From NCBI RefSeq assembly GCF_016907815.1, contig NZ_JAFBCQ010000001.1, forward strand, positions 1,612,001 to 1,676,000: a DNA stretch of 64,000 nucleotides. Reading direction: 5' to 3'. Source of the DNA: Microbacterium aurum (lineage in GTDB: Bacteria > Actinomycetota > Actinomycetes > Actinomycetales > Microbacteriaceae). Shown here piece by piece: positions 51,021 through 60,850 of the stretch (its first letter is position 1; every line of letters begins with the position of its first letter). A program made the position numbers and the translations under genes. The notes beneath the pieces were generated by a model that saw only the letters and a list, made by a program, of their open reading frames with translations, searched no databases and had not been told where the DNA came from.

Positions 51021-53158
51021 CCCAGGCGGAATTCAAGACCGACGCGCGATTCGAGGGTCTGGACTACCACGCCCTGAACGCCATGCTGAACCTGTACGGC
51101 GCGGACGGGAAGATCCAGTTCGACGCCGACAAGCGCGCCGCGCGGGAGTACTTCCTGCAGCACGTGAACCAGAACACCGTGTTCTTCCACTCGCTCAAGG
51201 AGCGCCTGGACTACCTCGTCGAGAAGGAGTACTACGAGGGCGCGGTGCTGGAGAAGTACCCGTTCGAGTTCATCCAGCGCCTCAACGACCGGGCGTACGC
51301 GGCGAAGTTCCGCTTCGAGACGTTCCTCGGGGCGTTCAAGTACTACACCAGCTACACGCTGAAGACCTTCGACGGCAAGCGCTACCTCGAGCGCTTCGAG
51401 GACCGCGTCGTGATGACGGCCCTCGCCCTCGCCGACGGCGATCAGCGACTGGCCACGCAGCTGGTCGACGAGATCATCTCCGGGCGCTTCCAGCCCGCGA
51501 CCCCGACGTTCCTCAACGCCGGCAAGGCGCAGCGCGGCGAGCTCGTCAGCTGCTTCCTGCTGCGCATCGAGGACAACATGGAGTCGATTGCCCGCGGCAT
51601 CAACTCCGCGCTGCAGCTGTCCAAGCGCGGCGGCGGTGTCGCGCTGCTGCTGTCGAACATCCGCGAGGCGGGCGCGCCGATCAAGCAGATCGAGAACCAG
51701 TCCAGCGGCATCATCCCCGTCATGAAGCTGCTCGAAGACAGCTTCAGCTACGCCAACCAGCTGGGCGCCCGGCAGGGTGCCGGCGCGGTGTACCTGTCGG
51801 CGCACCACCCCGACATCCTGCGGTTCCTCGACACCAAGCGCGAGAACGCCGACGAGAAGATCCGCATCAAGACGCTGTCGCTCGGTGTCGTCATCCCCGA
51901 CATCACCTTCGAGCTGGCGCGCAACGACGAGGACATGTACCTGTTCTCGCCGTACGACGTCGAGAAGGTCTACGGGGTGCCGTTCGGCGACATCTCGGTG
52001 ACCGAGAAGTACCGCGAGATGGTCGACGACGCGCGCATCAAGAAGACGAAGATCAACGCGCGCGAGTTCTTCCAGACCCTCGCCGAGATCCAGTTCGAGT
52101 CGGGCTACCCGTACATCATGTTCGAGGACACGGTGAACAAGGCCAACCCGATCAAGGGCCGGATCAACATGTCGAACCTGTGCAGTGAGATCCTGCAGGT
52201 GAACACCCCGACGACGTTCAACGAGGACCTCTCGTACGACCAGATCGGCAAGGACATCTCCTGCAACCTGGGCTCGATGAACATCGCCCTGGCCATGGAC
52301 GGCCGCGACCTCGCCGGCACGGTGGAGACCAGCATCCGGGCGCTGACGGCGGTCAGCGACCAGAGTCACATCCGCTCGGTGCGCTCCATCGAGGACGGCA
52401 ACGACCGCTCGCACGCGATTGGACTCGGGCAGATGAACCTGCACGGCTACCTCGCCCGCGAGCACGTGTACTACGGCTCGGAAGAGGGCGTGGACTTCAC
52501 GAACATCTACTTCTACACGGTGCTCTTCCACGCGCTGCGCGCCTCCAACAAGATCGCGATCGAGCGCGGCACCGCTTTCGACGGGTTCGCCGACTCGACG
52601 TACGCGTCGGGGGAGTTCTTCGACAAGTACACGGATGCCGCGTGGGAGCCGCAGACCGACAAGGTCAAGGAGCTGTTCGCCGGCATCCACATCCCGACGC
52701 AGGACGACTGGCGCGAGCTGAAGGCCTCGATCCAGGAGCACGGCATCTACAACCAGAACCTGCAGGCCGTGCCGCCGACCGGGTCGATCTCGTACATCAA
52801 CAACTCGACGAGCTCGATCCACCCGATCGCGTCGAAGATCGAGATCCGCAAGGAAGGCAAGATCGGTCGCGTCTACTACCCGGCGCCGTTCATGACGAAC
52901 GAGAACCTGGAGTACTACCAGGACGCGTACGAGATCGGCTACGAGAAGGTCATCGACACGTATGCCGCCGCCACCCAGCACGTCGACCAGGGCCTGTCGC
53001 TGACGCTGTTCTTCAAGGACACCGCCACCACCCGCGACATCAACAAGGCGCAGATCTACGCGTGGCGCAAGGGCATCAAGACGATCTACTACATCCGCCT
53101 GCGGCAGATGGCGCTCGAGGGCACCGACATGACCGAGTGCGTTTCGTGCATGCTGTGA
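51002..53158 (+). CDS. nrdE: Class Ib ribonucleotide reductase, alpha subunit
   Basis: The 718-residue catalytic subunit reduces ribonucleoside diphosphates. It has [20 protein letters not shown] (redox cysteine), [26 protein letters not shown] (radical cysteine), [17 protein letters not shown] and a C-terminal CVSCML pair that exchanges electrons with NrdH. The C-terminus ends [12 protein letters not shown] 51002 lies inside nrdI; GTG 51017 is an alternative start. It is followed by nrdF after 36 bases. Confidence 0.97.
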   Translation: MVETAVTQAEFKTDARFEGLDYHALNAMLNLYGADGKIQFDADKRAAREYFLQHVNQNTVFFHSLKERLDYLVEKEYYEGAVLEKYPFEFIQRLNDRAYAAKFRFETFLGAFKYYTSYTLKTFDGKRYLERFEDRVVMTALALADGDQRLATQLVDEIISGRFQPATPTFLNAGKAQRGELVSCFLLRIEDNMESIARGINSALQLSKRGGGVALLLSNIREAGAPIKQIENQSSGIIPVMKLLEDSFSYANQLGARQGAGAVYLSAHHPDILRFLDTKRENADEKIRIKTLSLGVVIPDITFELARNDEDMYLFSPYDVEKVYGVPFGDISVTEKYREMVDDARIKKTKINAREFFQTLAEIQFESGYPYIMFEDTVNKANPIKGRINMSNLCSEILQVNTPTTFNEDLSYDQIGKDISCNLGSMNIALAMDGRDLAGTVETSIRALTAVSDQSHIRSVRSIEDGNDRSHAIGLGQMNLHGYLAREHVYYGSEEGVDFTNIYFYTVLFHALRASNKIAIERGTAFDGFADSTYASGEFFDKYTDAAWEPQTDKVKELFAGIHIPTQDDWRELKASIQEHGIYNQNLQAVPPTGSISYINNSTSSIHPIASKIEIRKEGKIGRVYYPAPFMTNENLEYYQDAYEIGYEKVIDTYAAATQHVDQGLSLTLFFKDTATTRDINKAQIYAWRKGIKTIYYIRLRQMALEGTDMTECVSCML

Positions 53159-54175
<1,017 letters not shown>

Positions 54176-54341
54176 CCTCCCGTGTGCGGCGTCATAGAAG
54201 GTGGCATTTGCGTCCACTGATGTTGGCGCTACTCACAGGACTCGGCGCAGATTCGGTAGTTGGCGCATGAAAACACTGGGGAGTCGGAAATCCGACCTCT
54301 CAGAACGCTCGGTCGGGGGCTAAGAGGACGGAGGTGGCGCG

Positions 54342-54620
54342 ATGGGCAACCAACATCGTGAGACACCCGCGTCGCTGACTCCGGGGTGGCCCGAAGCGAG
54401 TTCTCCCGATTCGGCAGCAGAGACCGCCCGTGTGTTCGCGAACGCGCTGCGGGACGCGATAGGAAACCGAAGCGTGCGCTCCGTCGCATCGTCGGCGGGA
54501 CTCGATGAGGCCACCGTGCGTCGAGTGCTGACCGGCGACGCTTGGCCGGACCTGCGGACGGTCGCACGGCTTGAGGACGCGTTGTTACGTCCGCTGTACC
54601 CGCGTTGGGGGGATGCCTAG
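54342..54620 (+). CDS. Small helix-turn-helix protein upstream of a nucleotide cyclase
   Basis: The 92-residue protein has a disordered Ser/Pro-rich start and a C-terminal HTH (VRSVASSAGLDEATVRRVLT, then WPDLRTVARLEDALLRPLYP), resembling a compact XRE-like DNA-binding domain. It has GGAGGTGG before ATG 54342 and is followed 68 bases later by the cyclase gene on the same strand, so it may be that gene's regulator. No enzyme domain is present. Confidence 0.65.
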   Translation: MGNQHRETPASLTPGWPEASSPDSAAETARVFANALRDAIGNRSVRSVASSAGLDEATVRRVLTGDAWPDLRTVARLEDALLRPLYPRWGDA

Positions 54621-54688
54621 CGCGGGAGATGTCCGAGGCCGCGGGCACGATGTGTACAGGCACCGAACGAGTTTCCTGGGGAGGAACC

Positions 54689-55615
54689 ATGGCAAAGAGT
54701 CTGAGCGAGTTGCTCGAAGAGATCCGTGATGACATCGACGAGGAACTGAAGTCGACGCCCGACGTGGTCGAGAAGTCGGCTGACACATTCGATGTCGACA
54801 AACTCCCGATAAACAAAAGGGAATGGCACAAGCTCGACGACGTCGTTGCGGTGGCAGTGGATCTCAAGGGCTCATCGAAGATGAGTACCGGCAAGCACGC
54901 AGCTTCGACCGCAAGCATCTACGAGGCCTCGACGGACAACGCCGTGCGCGTCCTTCATCACTTCGGCGCGGACTTCATTCAGATTCAAGGCGATGGAGCG
55001 TTCGGCCTGTTCTGGGGCGAGCGGCGATACGAGCGCGCCATGTGTGCGGCCATCACGGTCAAGACATTCAGCGAGCACCTGACCGCAAAGATCGAGGCGA
55101 AATGGCCCTATGCGCCGGCCACCGGGTACAAGGTTGGCGTAGCCAGCGGGCGTGTACTCGCCAAGCGCATCGGTACCCCTCGGAACCCGGCCGAGCAAGA
55201 GCCGATCTGGTCGGGCAAGCCCGTCAACTATGCGGTGAAGGCCGCACAGGCTGCCGAAGCCGGCGAGCTCATCGTCACAGGCGATGTGTGGGTGGAGATC
55301 GAGAACAACGACTACTTCGTTGCGTCGTGCGGTCACGCCGGTGATGACGTCGGCGAAGTCGCCGAACTCTGGGAGAACGTGACCATCGAGCATGTGCCCG
55401 ATGACGCGCAGGAGGGTCGAGTTCTACGAAGCGTCTGGTGCTCCTACTGCGGTGACGAGTTCTGTGATGCAGTTCTCGCGGGTAAGACTACGAGACACGA
55501 CGCCACGGCCGTCTCTGAGAATGCACGCACGTCTGCCCTACGATCCGGCCTCGCAAAGGTGCGTGCGAAGCGGCGGAAGCGCTATGAGGACCGGGTACGC
55601 GGGCTGGCGCGCTAG
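54689..55615 (+). CDS. Class III nucleotide cyclase, Pycsar-like (PycC candidate)
   Basis: The 308-residue soluble protein has a short N-terminal helix (LSELLEEIRDDIDEELKS) and a class III cyclase domain (about 45-225). Candidate metal-binding aspartates are in VAVAVDLKGSSKMSTGKHA and FIQIQGDGAFGLFWGERRYE; further conserved-looking blocks are YKVGVASGRVLAKRIGTP and PIWSGKPVNYAVKAAQ. A C-terminal segment has WCSYCGDEFCDAV (three cysteines) and a basic tail. Single-domain cyclases of this type make cCMP or cUMP in Pycsar antiphage defence. The pairing with an HTH gene and the accessory setting fit. No TIR or PycTM-type effector is adjacent, so function is inferred. GGGGAGGA precedes ATG 54689. 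Confidence 0.72.
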   Translation: MAKSLSELLEEIRDDIDEELKSTPDVVEKSADTFDVDKLPINKREWHKLDDVVAVAVDLKGSSKMSTGKHAASTASIYEASTDNAVRVLHHFGADFIQIQGDGAFGLFWGERRYERAMCAAITVKTFSEHLTAKIEAKWPYAPATGYKVGVASGRVLAKRIGTPRNPAEQEPIWSGKPVNYAVKAAQAAEAGELIVTGDVWVEIENNDYFVASCGHAGDDVGEVAELWENVTIEHVPDDAQEGRVLRSVWCSYCGDEFCDAVLAGKTTRHDATAVSENARTSALRSGLAKVRAKRRKRYEDRVRGLAR

Positions 55616-55689
55616 TGTCGGGACTCGAAGCGCCTGCTATCTGCTCACTAAGCTGAGATGCGTTCGGCTAGCTGAGAAATCGACCGCGA

Positions 55690-55972
55690 TGTTGAGACCA
55701 AGCGTGGCGACAGCCGGTGACTATGGCCGCGGAACCACGCCCTGTCCTGCCGAGCAGGTCGCGGAGGGATCTTCCCACGCGGTCCTGACGCCACACGACG
55801 ACGGTGTCACCAGCGGCAGGAGGTCGAGCATGTGGGCGTTCTCCTGGCGGTCGGAGGTAGCCGAGACGGTCTCCACGAAGATTCAGGAGCAACCTGCATC
55901 ACGCATCGCATCGAGCTGCAGTTGCGTGTTTCGGTAGCTGGCCGAAGCCTGCGCGTAGCCGATTACCTCGCC
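55690..55972 (-). pseudogene. Serine recombinase (resolvase/invertase), decayed
   Basis: Read on the minus strand, codons from about 55972 give EVIGYAQASASYRNTQLQLD and AMRDAGCS, then an in-frame TGA, then IFVETVSATSDRQENAHMLD. After a frameshift the reading continues AAGDTVVVWRQDRVGRSLRD. These are the successive blocks of a resolvase N-terminal catalytic domain (…IGYARVST…, …DTLVVWKLDRLGRSL…). The HTH end is not recognisable. It marks an old mobile-element or phage-related insertion beside the cyclase. Confidence 0.72.
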
Positions 55973-55975
55973 CGA

Positions 55976-56335
55976 CGGGGGACTGTACCGATAGTCGTCG
56001 CACCTGTCACCTGTCGGGACGTTGATTGTGGGACTGAGTATTGACACACGCGGCTAGCGGACATGAAAACCTATCCGCGTCGCGCCGCGGTTGTCCCGCT
56101 AACGGTCGTTTTCGCGACACAGCAGTGGACGCGAGTTATCGAGACGGTCAGTTCCTCAGTTGGCGGATGCAACAGGACCGGGAACGGCGTCCGGCGCGGT
56201 GGCTTGTCAACGGGTACTCCGCCGTCGGCGAGTACCTGTAGCCGTGCAACGTGATCTAGGGGCGCGCATAGGTTATGGATTCGTAGGAGATGTCGAAAGT
56301 CGTGGTCACGCATCGTCTATGCGTGACGGCCGTGT
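55976..56335. other. Non-coding or decayed stretch
   Basis: I find no convincing gene here. A plus-strand frame of 66 codons (56041-56241, ending SWRMQQDRERRPARWLVNGY) is open but has no recognisable domain and could be a remnant. The segment contains a 28-bp dyad at 56092-56119. Confidence 0.35.
56092..56119. promoter_or_regulatory. 28-bp dyad resembling a serine-recombinase site
   Basis: The sequence begins TGTCCCGCTAACG and ends CGTTTTCGCGACA around a central GT. Ten of thirteen positions in each half are symmetrical, including terminal TGTC/GACA. A two-base core is what serine recombinases cut, and a decayed serine recombinase lies 120 bases away. The role is inferred. Confidence 0.3.
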
Positions 56336-56782
56336 CTACGCGGTGGCGCCGAGCAGGATGACGGTGAGCGCGACGCTCTGGCCGTCGACGAAGTCGAAGC
56401 GGAGATAGTGGTCGCCGACGAGGTAGAGGTCCATGTCGGGGTCCTCGTGGCGTGTGGCGCCGTAGTGCGCGCGGATGTCGGCTCGGCTCGCGGGGAGGGT
56501 GAGCCCTGGCACCAGCGCGCCCAGCGCGGGATAGGCGGCATCCTCGTCGTCGGCGACCAGGCGGATGAGGGCCGCGACGAGCACCTGCTCGCGGAACTGC
56601 AGCGTGACGCCTGAGCGTTCAGACACCTGGTACTGCCAGGCGGCACCGTCGCGTTCTTCCTCGAAGGACTCCGACGGCGGGCCGGCGAGGGCCATCACGG
56701 TCAGGTGCTCGGGCGAGTACATCGTCTGGCCGACAGCGTCCAGGAACGCAGCGAGCTCGTTCGGGGCATCCGGCGAAGTCAT
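56336..56782 (-). CDS. Hypothetical protein
   Basis: The 148-residue soluble protein has no signal or membrane segment. It contains NELAAFLDAVGQTMYSPEHL, WQYQVSERSGVTLQFREQVL and a C-terminal DMDLYLVGDHYLRFDFVDGQ. The layout is reminiscent of small immunity-type or SMI1-like proteins, but I cannot assign a family. ATG 56782 is used; the longer frame upstream overlaps the divergent membrane gene. It diverges from that gene across 89 bases. Confidence 0.65.
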   Translation of the reverse strand: MTSPDAPNELAAFLDAVGQTMYSPEHLTVMALAGPPSESFEEERDGAAWQYQVSERSGVTLQFREQVLVAALIRLVADDEDAAYPALGALVPGLTLPASRADIRAHYGATRHEDPDMDLYLVGDHYLRFDFVDGQSVALTVILLGATA

Positions 56783-56871
56783 GATTCCACTATGCGTGGT
56801 GGATGGCCCGGTCGCCGGCGTCCGGCCCCCCACCTCTGTACGCCGGGGGCGCTGACCCCTACTGTCAGGCC

Positions 56872-57429
56872 ATGGACTTCGCAGCGGCCGCGTCGATTCT
56901 TGTCGCCATCGGCGCCCTGTGTGCCGCCGCGTGGAGCGTGTTCCAGATCTACCAGCGCTCAAACGCGGGGAGCAGGTACGACCGGTGGCGGAATATCCGT
57001 GAGTCCCTAGCGAAGAACTCGACGGCGTACACCGTCGCACGCGACGAGGAGGAGAAGGCCCTAATCTCTCTGGTGGCGACGAGGGAGAGGATGCCCGCGA
57101 TAGCTCAAGAGGTGTTTTGGGCCATCACCATCGTGGTGGTAGGGCCGCTCAGCATCCTGCTGGCCGGTCAGTACATCACGTCGCCGGAGGGCGAAGAGGT
57201 ACTCGCGTGGAGTGATCTGACATGGTGGCGGCCGACACTGCTCTTCATCGGGCTGCTTGCTCCTTTGATGGCGCTCTTTGCTTTGATGTTCGGCCTCTAC
57301 GTCGAGATCTACCACTTCGGCAGGGCGTTCATCGCTGGCGAAGTGGAGGCGCGGACTCGTCTCGGGTTGAACGGCGGTGCCCACTTGAAGTACCGCAGCA
57401 CGGAGTCGAAGAAACCTCCCGCGCCATGA
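56872..57429 (+). CDS. Membrane protein of unknown function
   Basis: The 185-residue protein has an N-terminal helix (about 3-24, AAASILVAIGALCAAAWSVF), a basic cytoplasmic segment (RYDRWRNIRESLAKNSTAY, ERMPAIAQ), and two further helices (about 85-103 and 119-143) with an outside loop between them, ending in a cytoplasmic tail. No nucleotide-binding or enzymatic motif is seen. It lies in the same island as the nucleotide cyclase but 1.25 kb away. ATG 56872 follows CAGGCC and begins the first helix. Confidence 0.65.
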   Translation: MDFAAAASILVAIGALCAAAWSVFQIYQRSNAGSRYDRWRNIRESLAKNSTAYTVARDEEEKALISLVATRERMPAIAQEVFWAITIVVVGPLSILLAGQYITSPEGEEVLAWSDLTWWRPTLLFIGLLAPLMALFALMFGLYVEIYHFGRAFIAGEVEARTRLGLNGGAHLKYRSTESKKPPAP

Positions 57430-57448
57430 CATGAGGGCGGTCGAAGCT

Positions 57449-58228
57449 CTAGGAGAAGACTGGCGCCCTCTTCTCAATGAACGCGCTGACCCCTTCGATT
57501 CCGTCAGCGCTGAAGATCGATACTTCGCAGTGTTCCTCAAGCGCATCGCGCACCGCGACGAGTCCTTCACGTATCAGTGAACGGTTGGCGTAGCGCTTGC
57601 TCTTGGCGACCGCGTCCCGGCCCTTCGTCATCAGCCCGGCTACCACTAGGCCGACCTCTTGCCGCAGGCCGTGGTCGGGAACGACGCGCGTATTTAGTCC
57701 AGATTGGAAGGCTCTCTGGGCGGTGTAAGGCTCGGTGGTGAGGGACAGCTCTAGCGCGGCTCGCCGGACGCCCAGACTTTGCGTCGACCCGACGAATACC
57801 GTCGCCCACAGCCCGAGTCGGGCTTCTGGGAGTTGAAAGGTCGCAGAGTCGACGGCGATGACGATGTCGCAGAACTGAAGGAGTTCGACACCACTTCCGA
57901 GGGCCGCGCCGTGGACCTCTGCGATGATCGGCAAGGGGCTGCGCGCCATTGCTTCCAAAGTGGGCACCGTGGTGTCCTGGAAGTATCGTTTCGCGTCGGA
58001 GGGCGTAGGGAACACTTCTGCCTCCTTGATGTCGTTCCCCGCACAGAACACTGGACCATCAGAACGGATAACCACGACGCGCGAGTTCGTGTCCGCCTCC
58101 GCCCTGCGGAGTTCGTCCAAGATGCTCGACCACGACTCCGCATTGAGGGCATTGCGTCTTGACGGCCGGTTGAGGCCCAACGTCACTCGACCACCATCGC
58201 GGGTGACTACGACCGCTTTATCTGTCAT
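57449..58228 (-). CDS. Enoyl-CoA hydratase/isomerase-family protein
   Basis: The 259-residue crotonase-fold protein has the oxyanion loops VFCAGNDIKEAEVF and EVHGAALGSGVELLQFCD, and glutamates in GSGVEL and LPEARLGLW at positions corresponding to the hydratase pair. It hydrates or isomerises an acyl-CoA. It is the last gene of the minus-strand catabolic operon, starting just two bases from the end of the dehydratase gene, with AGAAGATGAG before ATG 58228. Confidence 0.9.
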   Translation of the reverse strand: MTDKAVVVTRDGGRVTLGLNRPSRRNALNAESWSSILDELRRAEADTNSRVVVIRSDGPVFCAGNDIKEAEVFPTPSDAKRYFQDTTVPTLEAMARSPLPIIAEVHGAALGSGVELLQFCDIVIAVDSATFQLPEARLGLWATVFVGSTQSLGVRRAALELSLTTEPYTAQRAFQSGLNTRVVPDHGLRQEVGLVVAGLMTKGRDAVAKSKRYANRSLIREGLVAVRDALEEHCEVSIFSADGIEGVSAFIEKRAPVFS

Positions 58229-58229
58229 C

Positions 58230-60002
58230 TCATCTTCTCCTTGTGTCAGCACTCGTCCAAGTTGACTGCTGGGCGGCCCGGCGAACCGGGGCGTTGCTCG
58301 CGCCGTAGCCGCTGTATCCGCCATCCCTTTGCAGAAGTTCGAGGAACAGGTCCCCGTACGCGCGTGTGTACAACTGCCAATACCGGCCGCCCGAGGAGTC
58401 TTCGTCGTAGAGGACGTTGGATCGTCGGAGTCGCTCGAGTTCTACATCGGTCAACTCGAACCGAGCGGCAAGGTCGTCATAGTAGTTGTCAGGAATCCGG
58501 AGCATTCCGACACCGCGCTCCGCCATCGCCTCCGCAGCGTGAAAGATGTCTGTCACACGGAGCCCCAGATGCGTGGGCGGGACATGGTTGTTCTCGGGTC
58601 GAAGGCCGGACGGATCCACCGTCAGGACGAGCCGCACAGACCCATCGTCGTTCTCTAGGGCCTGGCTCAGAATGAGACCTCGGGGGTCTGCGATGTCCAC
58701 CGGTACGAGCGGTCGGAGCCCGGCAACGGCACGGTAGAACAGCACTCCTTCATCGAATCGGTCCCACGGTTGAGCTAGCGAGATGTGGTCGATTGCCACC
58801 ACGCCGATAGGCGCAAGAGTGCCCGGCGTTTTCGGTTGACCGCCGGCCGTCGACGATGAAACGAATCGAATTCGTGTGCGATCCGGGGCTATGACTTCGG
58901 TCACAGGACCGTCTGTTCGCGTGGGGCCAAGTTGATCCTCAGCGGACGCGATGGCGGCCGCGACGTCGGGGACGCGTAGTGCCATGCCCCCTACCATGGG
59001 CAGTTCTCGGTCTGCGCTCGCCTCAGTCACCACTACTTGCGCGTCCGCTTGCAACCACACGCTTTCGTGCTCGTGGGAGAGCGCGGAGCGTGTGAACCCT
59101 GTCAGCGCGAGCAGCGATTCCACCATGGCCGGGTGCGCTGAGGTAAGCGAGACGGCGTCCACCGATTTCGCTGCGGTGGCTTGGTGCTGTGTGCTGCTTG
59201 TCAGTCGTTCGAGATAGCGGAGCGAGCGGAGGCCGTCTACCGCGGTCGTTCGTGTATCCGACTGCCGGAAGACGTCGTTGAACACTTCGAGCGATAGCGG
59301 GCCACTGTATCCGACCGTCTGCACGGCCCGTACGAAACCTGCCAAGTCGAACACCCCTTGGCCTGGGAAAAGTCGATGGTGTCGACTGCGCGTGAGAGGG
59401 TCCAGAGACAGTCCTCGAGCGTCTGCGATCTGGCAGAAGAAGAGTCTGTCGGCGGGGAGGGTGTCGATTTCAGACAGGTCGTCGCCGATGGACAGGATGT
59501 GGAAGCTATCGAGGCAGGTGCCGACCGCTGAGTGGTCAGCTGCTGCCGCCAAGCGCCACGCGTGGTCGTACGTCGCGACGTACTTGCCCCACGCCAATGC
59601 CTCGTAGGCAACCCAGAGCCCCGACGCGGCAGCGATGCCACCAAGCTGGTGGAGTTGGTCGGCGATGAGCGCGTCATCCTGCTCCGTTGCTGTCCCCACG
59701 TTGGAGCACAGCAGTACTCCGGGCGCACCGAGTTCGGCGGCCAGATCCACCTTGCGGGCAAATCTGCGGGCGTTCGCGGCGAACGCGGATGGCTGGACCC
59801 CTTCGACGTCACGGATGGGCTGGAACAGCTCGACCGTGAGACCGAACGAGCGAACAAGCTCGCCGATGGCGCGAGGTGAGAGTCGGCTCGAGATCACATC
59901 CATGTCCATGATCTCGATACCGTCGAACCCCGCGTGCGCGCAGGCCTCGATCTTCTCCTCGAGCGTGCCGGCAAGGCAGACGGTGGCGATTGAGGATCTC
60001 AT
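58230..60002 (-). CDS. qsuB: 3-Dehydroshikimate dehydratase with C-terminal HPPD-like half
   Basis: The 590-residue bifunctional-type protein has an N-terminal TIM barrel (about 1-270: SSIATVCLAGTLEEKIEACA, GFDGIEIMDMDVI, WVAYEALAWGKYV, GTCLDSFHIL, PLSLEVFNDVF). A C-terminal half with two VOC modules (about 290-570: AIDHISLAQPWDRFDEGVLF, HLGLRVTDIFHAAEAM, ARAYGDLFLELLQR) resembles hydroxyphenylpyruvate dioxygenase. This is the QsuB architecture that converts 3-dehydroshikimate to protocatechuate. It overlaps the shikimate dehydrogenase gene by four bases, placing both in one quinate/shikimate catabolic operon. Confidence 0.9.
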   Translation of the reverse strand: MRSSIATVCLAGTLEEKIEACAHAGFDGIEIMDMDVISSRLSPRAIGELVRSFGLTVELFQPIRDVEGVQPSAFAANARRFARKVDLAAELGAPGVLLCSNVGTATEQDDALIADQLHQLGGIAAASGLWVAYEALAWGKYVATYDHAWRLAAAADHSAVGTCLDSFHILSIGDDLSEIDTLPADRLFFCQIADARGLSLDPLTRSRHHRLFPGQGVFDLAGFVRAVQTVGYSGPLSLEVFNDVFRQSDTRTTAVDGLRSLRYLERLTSSTQHQATAAKSVDAVSLTSAHPAMVESLLALTGFTRSALSHEHESVWLQADAQVVVTEASADRELPMVGGMALRVPDVAAAIASAEDQLGPTRTDGPVTEVIAPDRTRIRFVSSSTAGGQPKTPGTLAPIGVVAIDHISLAQPWDRFDEGVLFYRAVAGLRPLVPVDIADPRGLILSQALENDDGSVRLVLTVDPSGLRPENNHVPPTHLGLRVTDIFHAAEAMAERGVGMLRIPDNYYDDLAARFELTDVELERLRRSNVLYDEDSSGGRYWQLYTRAYGDLFLELLQRDGGYSGYGASNAPVRRAAQQSTWTSADTRRR

Positions 60003-60850
60003 CGTCGTTCTGCAATCAGGCTCTGGAAGTCAGCCCACATGGCACTAATGTCGGGCTGGACGTGGTGGAAGAGTTGGAACGAACACGCGGCCTGGTGTAC
60101 CAGCATGCGACCGCCGTTTACGGTGGTTGCGCCGCGAACACGCGCGTCCCGGAGCAGAGCGGTCTCAGCCGGCGCGTACAGGACGTCGGCCACCCACATC
60201 CCCTCTCGGAGGTGCTCAGGGGGGAGGGGCGTGCCCGGGTGAGCGGCAGCACCCATGGTGCTCGCGTTGATGACACCCGTTGCGGCTTTCATCGCCTCGG
60301 CGACCTGGTCACGGTCTCCGGAGCGAATCTGCATAGCGGGAAAAGCCCGGGACATACGCTCGGCCAAGCGGGCCGCTTTGGAGAGGTCGAGATCGATGAT
60401 CCACAGTTGCTCGACGTCGCGTTCGAGGGTGGCGAACGCGGCCGCGGCACCCGCGCCGCCCGCCCCGAACTGAACTACTCGTCCGCCCGCGATATCGCCG
60501 ATGCCGTCGTCAAGCTCCGCGCCGAAGCCGTCGACGTCGGTGTTGAACCCCTGCGTCCCGTTCGGGCCGTACACGATGGTGTTGACGGCTCCAACGGCCT
60601 CTGCCACGGGGTCGAGGTCGTCAACCGAGTGGAAGGCGACTTCTTTGAACGGCTGGGTGACGTTCGCCCCGACCAGGCGCATGTCGGCAGCGTACTGGAG
60701 CATGTCGACGCCGGTCAGGTTCTCCACCTCCGCGTCGAGCAGCACGTATGACACATCGATGTTCGCCCGCTTCGCGGCCCGTTCGTGCAGCGCCGGGCTC
60801 AACGAATAGCTGATTCCGCCGCCCAGAAGCGCTGTCCGTCGCACACTCAC
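59999..60850 (-). CDS. Shikimate/quinate dehydrogenase
   Basis: The 283-residue NAD(P)-dependent enzyme has LLGGGISYSLSPALHERAAK, GANVTQPFKEVAFHSVDDLD (catalytic Lys), QGFNTDVDGFGAEL (catalytic Asp) and the nucleotide loop VQFGAGGAGAAAAFATLE. Linkage to the QsuB-type dehydratase implies a catabolic QsuD-like role, oxidising shikimate to 3-dehydroshikimate, rather than aromatic biosynthesis. GTG 60850 overlaps the upstream SDR stop in a GTGA. Confidence 0.88.
   Translation of the reverse strand: MSVRRTALLGGGISYSLSPALHERAAKRANIDVSYVLLDAEVENLTGVDMLQYAADMRLVGANVTQPFKEVAFHSVDDLDPVAEAVGAVNTIVYGPNGTQGFNTDVDGFGAELDDGIGDIAGGRVVQFGAGGAGAAAAFATLERDVEQLWIIDLDLSKAARLAERMSRAFPAMQIRSGDRDQVAEAMKAATGVINASTMGAAAHPGTPLPPEHLREGMWVADVLYAPAETALLRDARVRGATTVNGGRMLVHQAACSFQLFHHVQPDISAMWADFQSLIAERR

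Noticed and set aside
55392..55937. Plus-strand frame overlapping the cyclase 3' end
   Set aside because: No domain. It overlaps the cyclase and the decayed recombinase in another frame.
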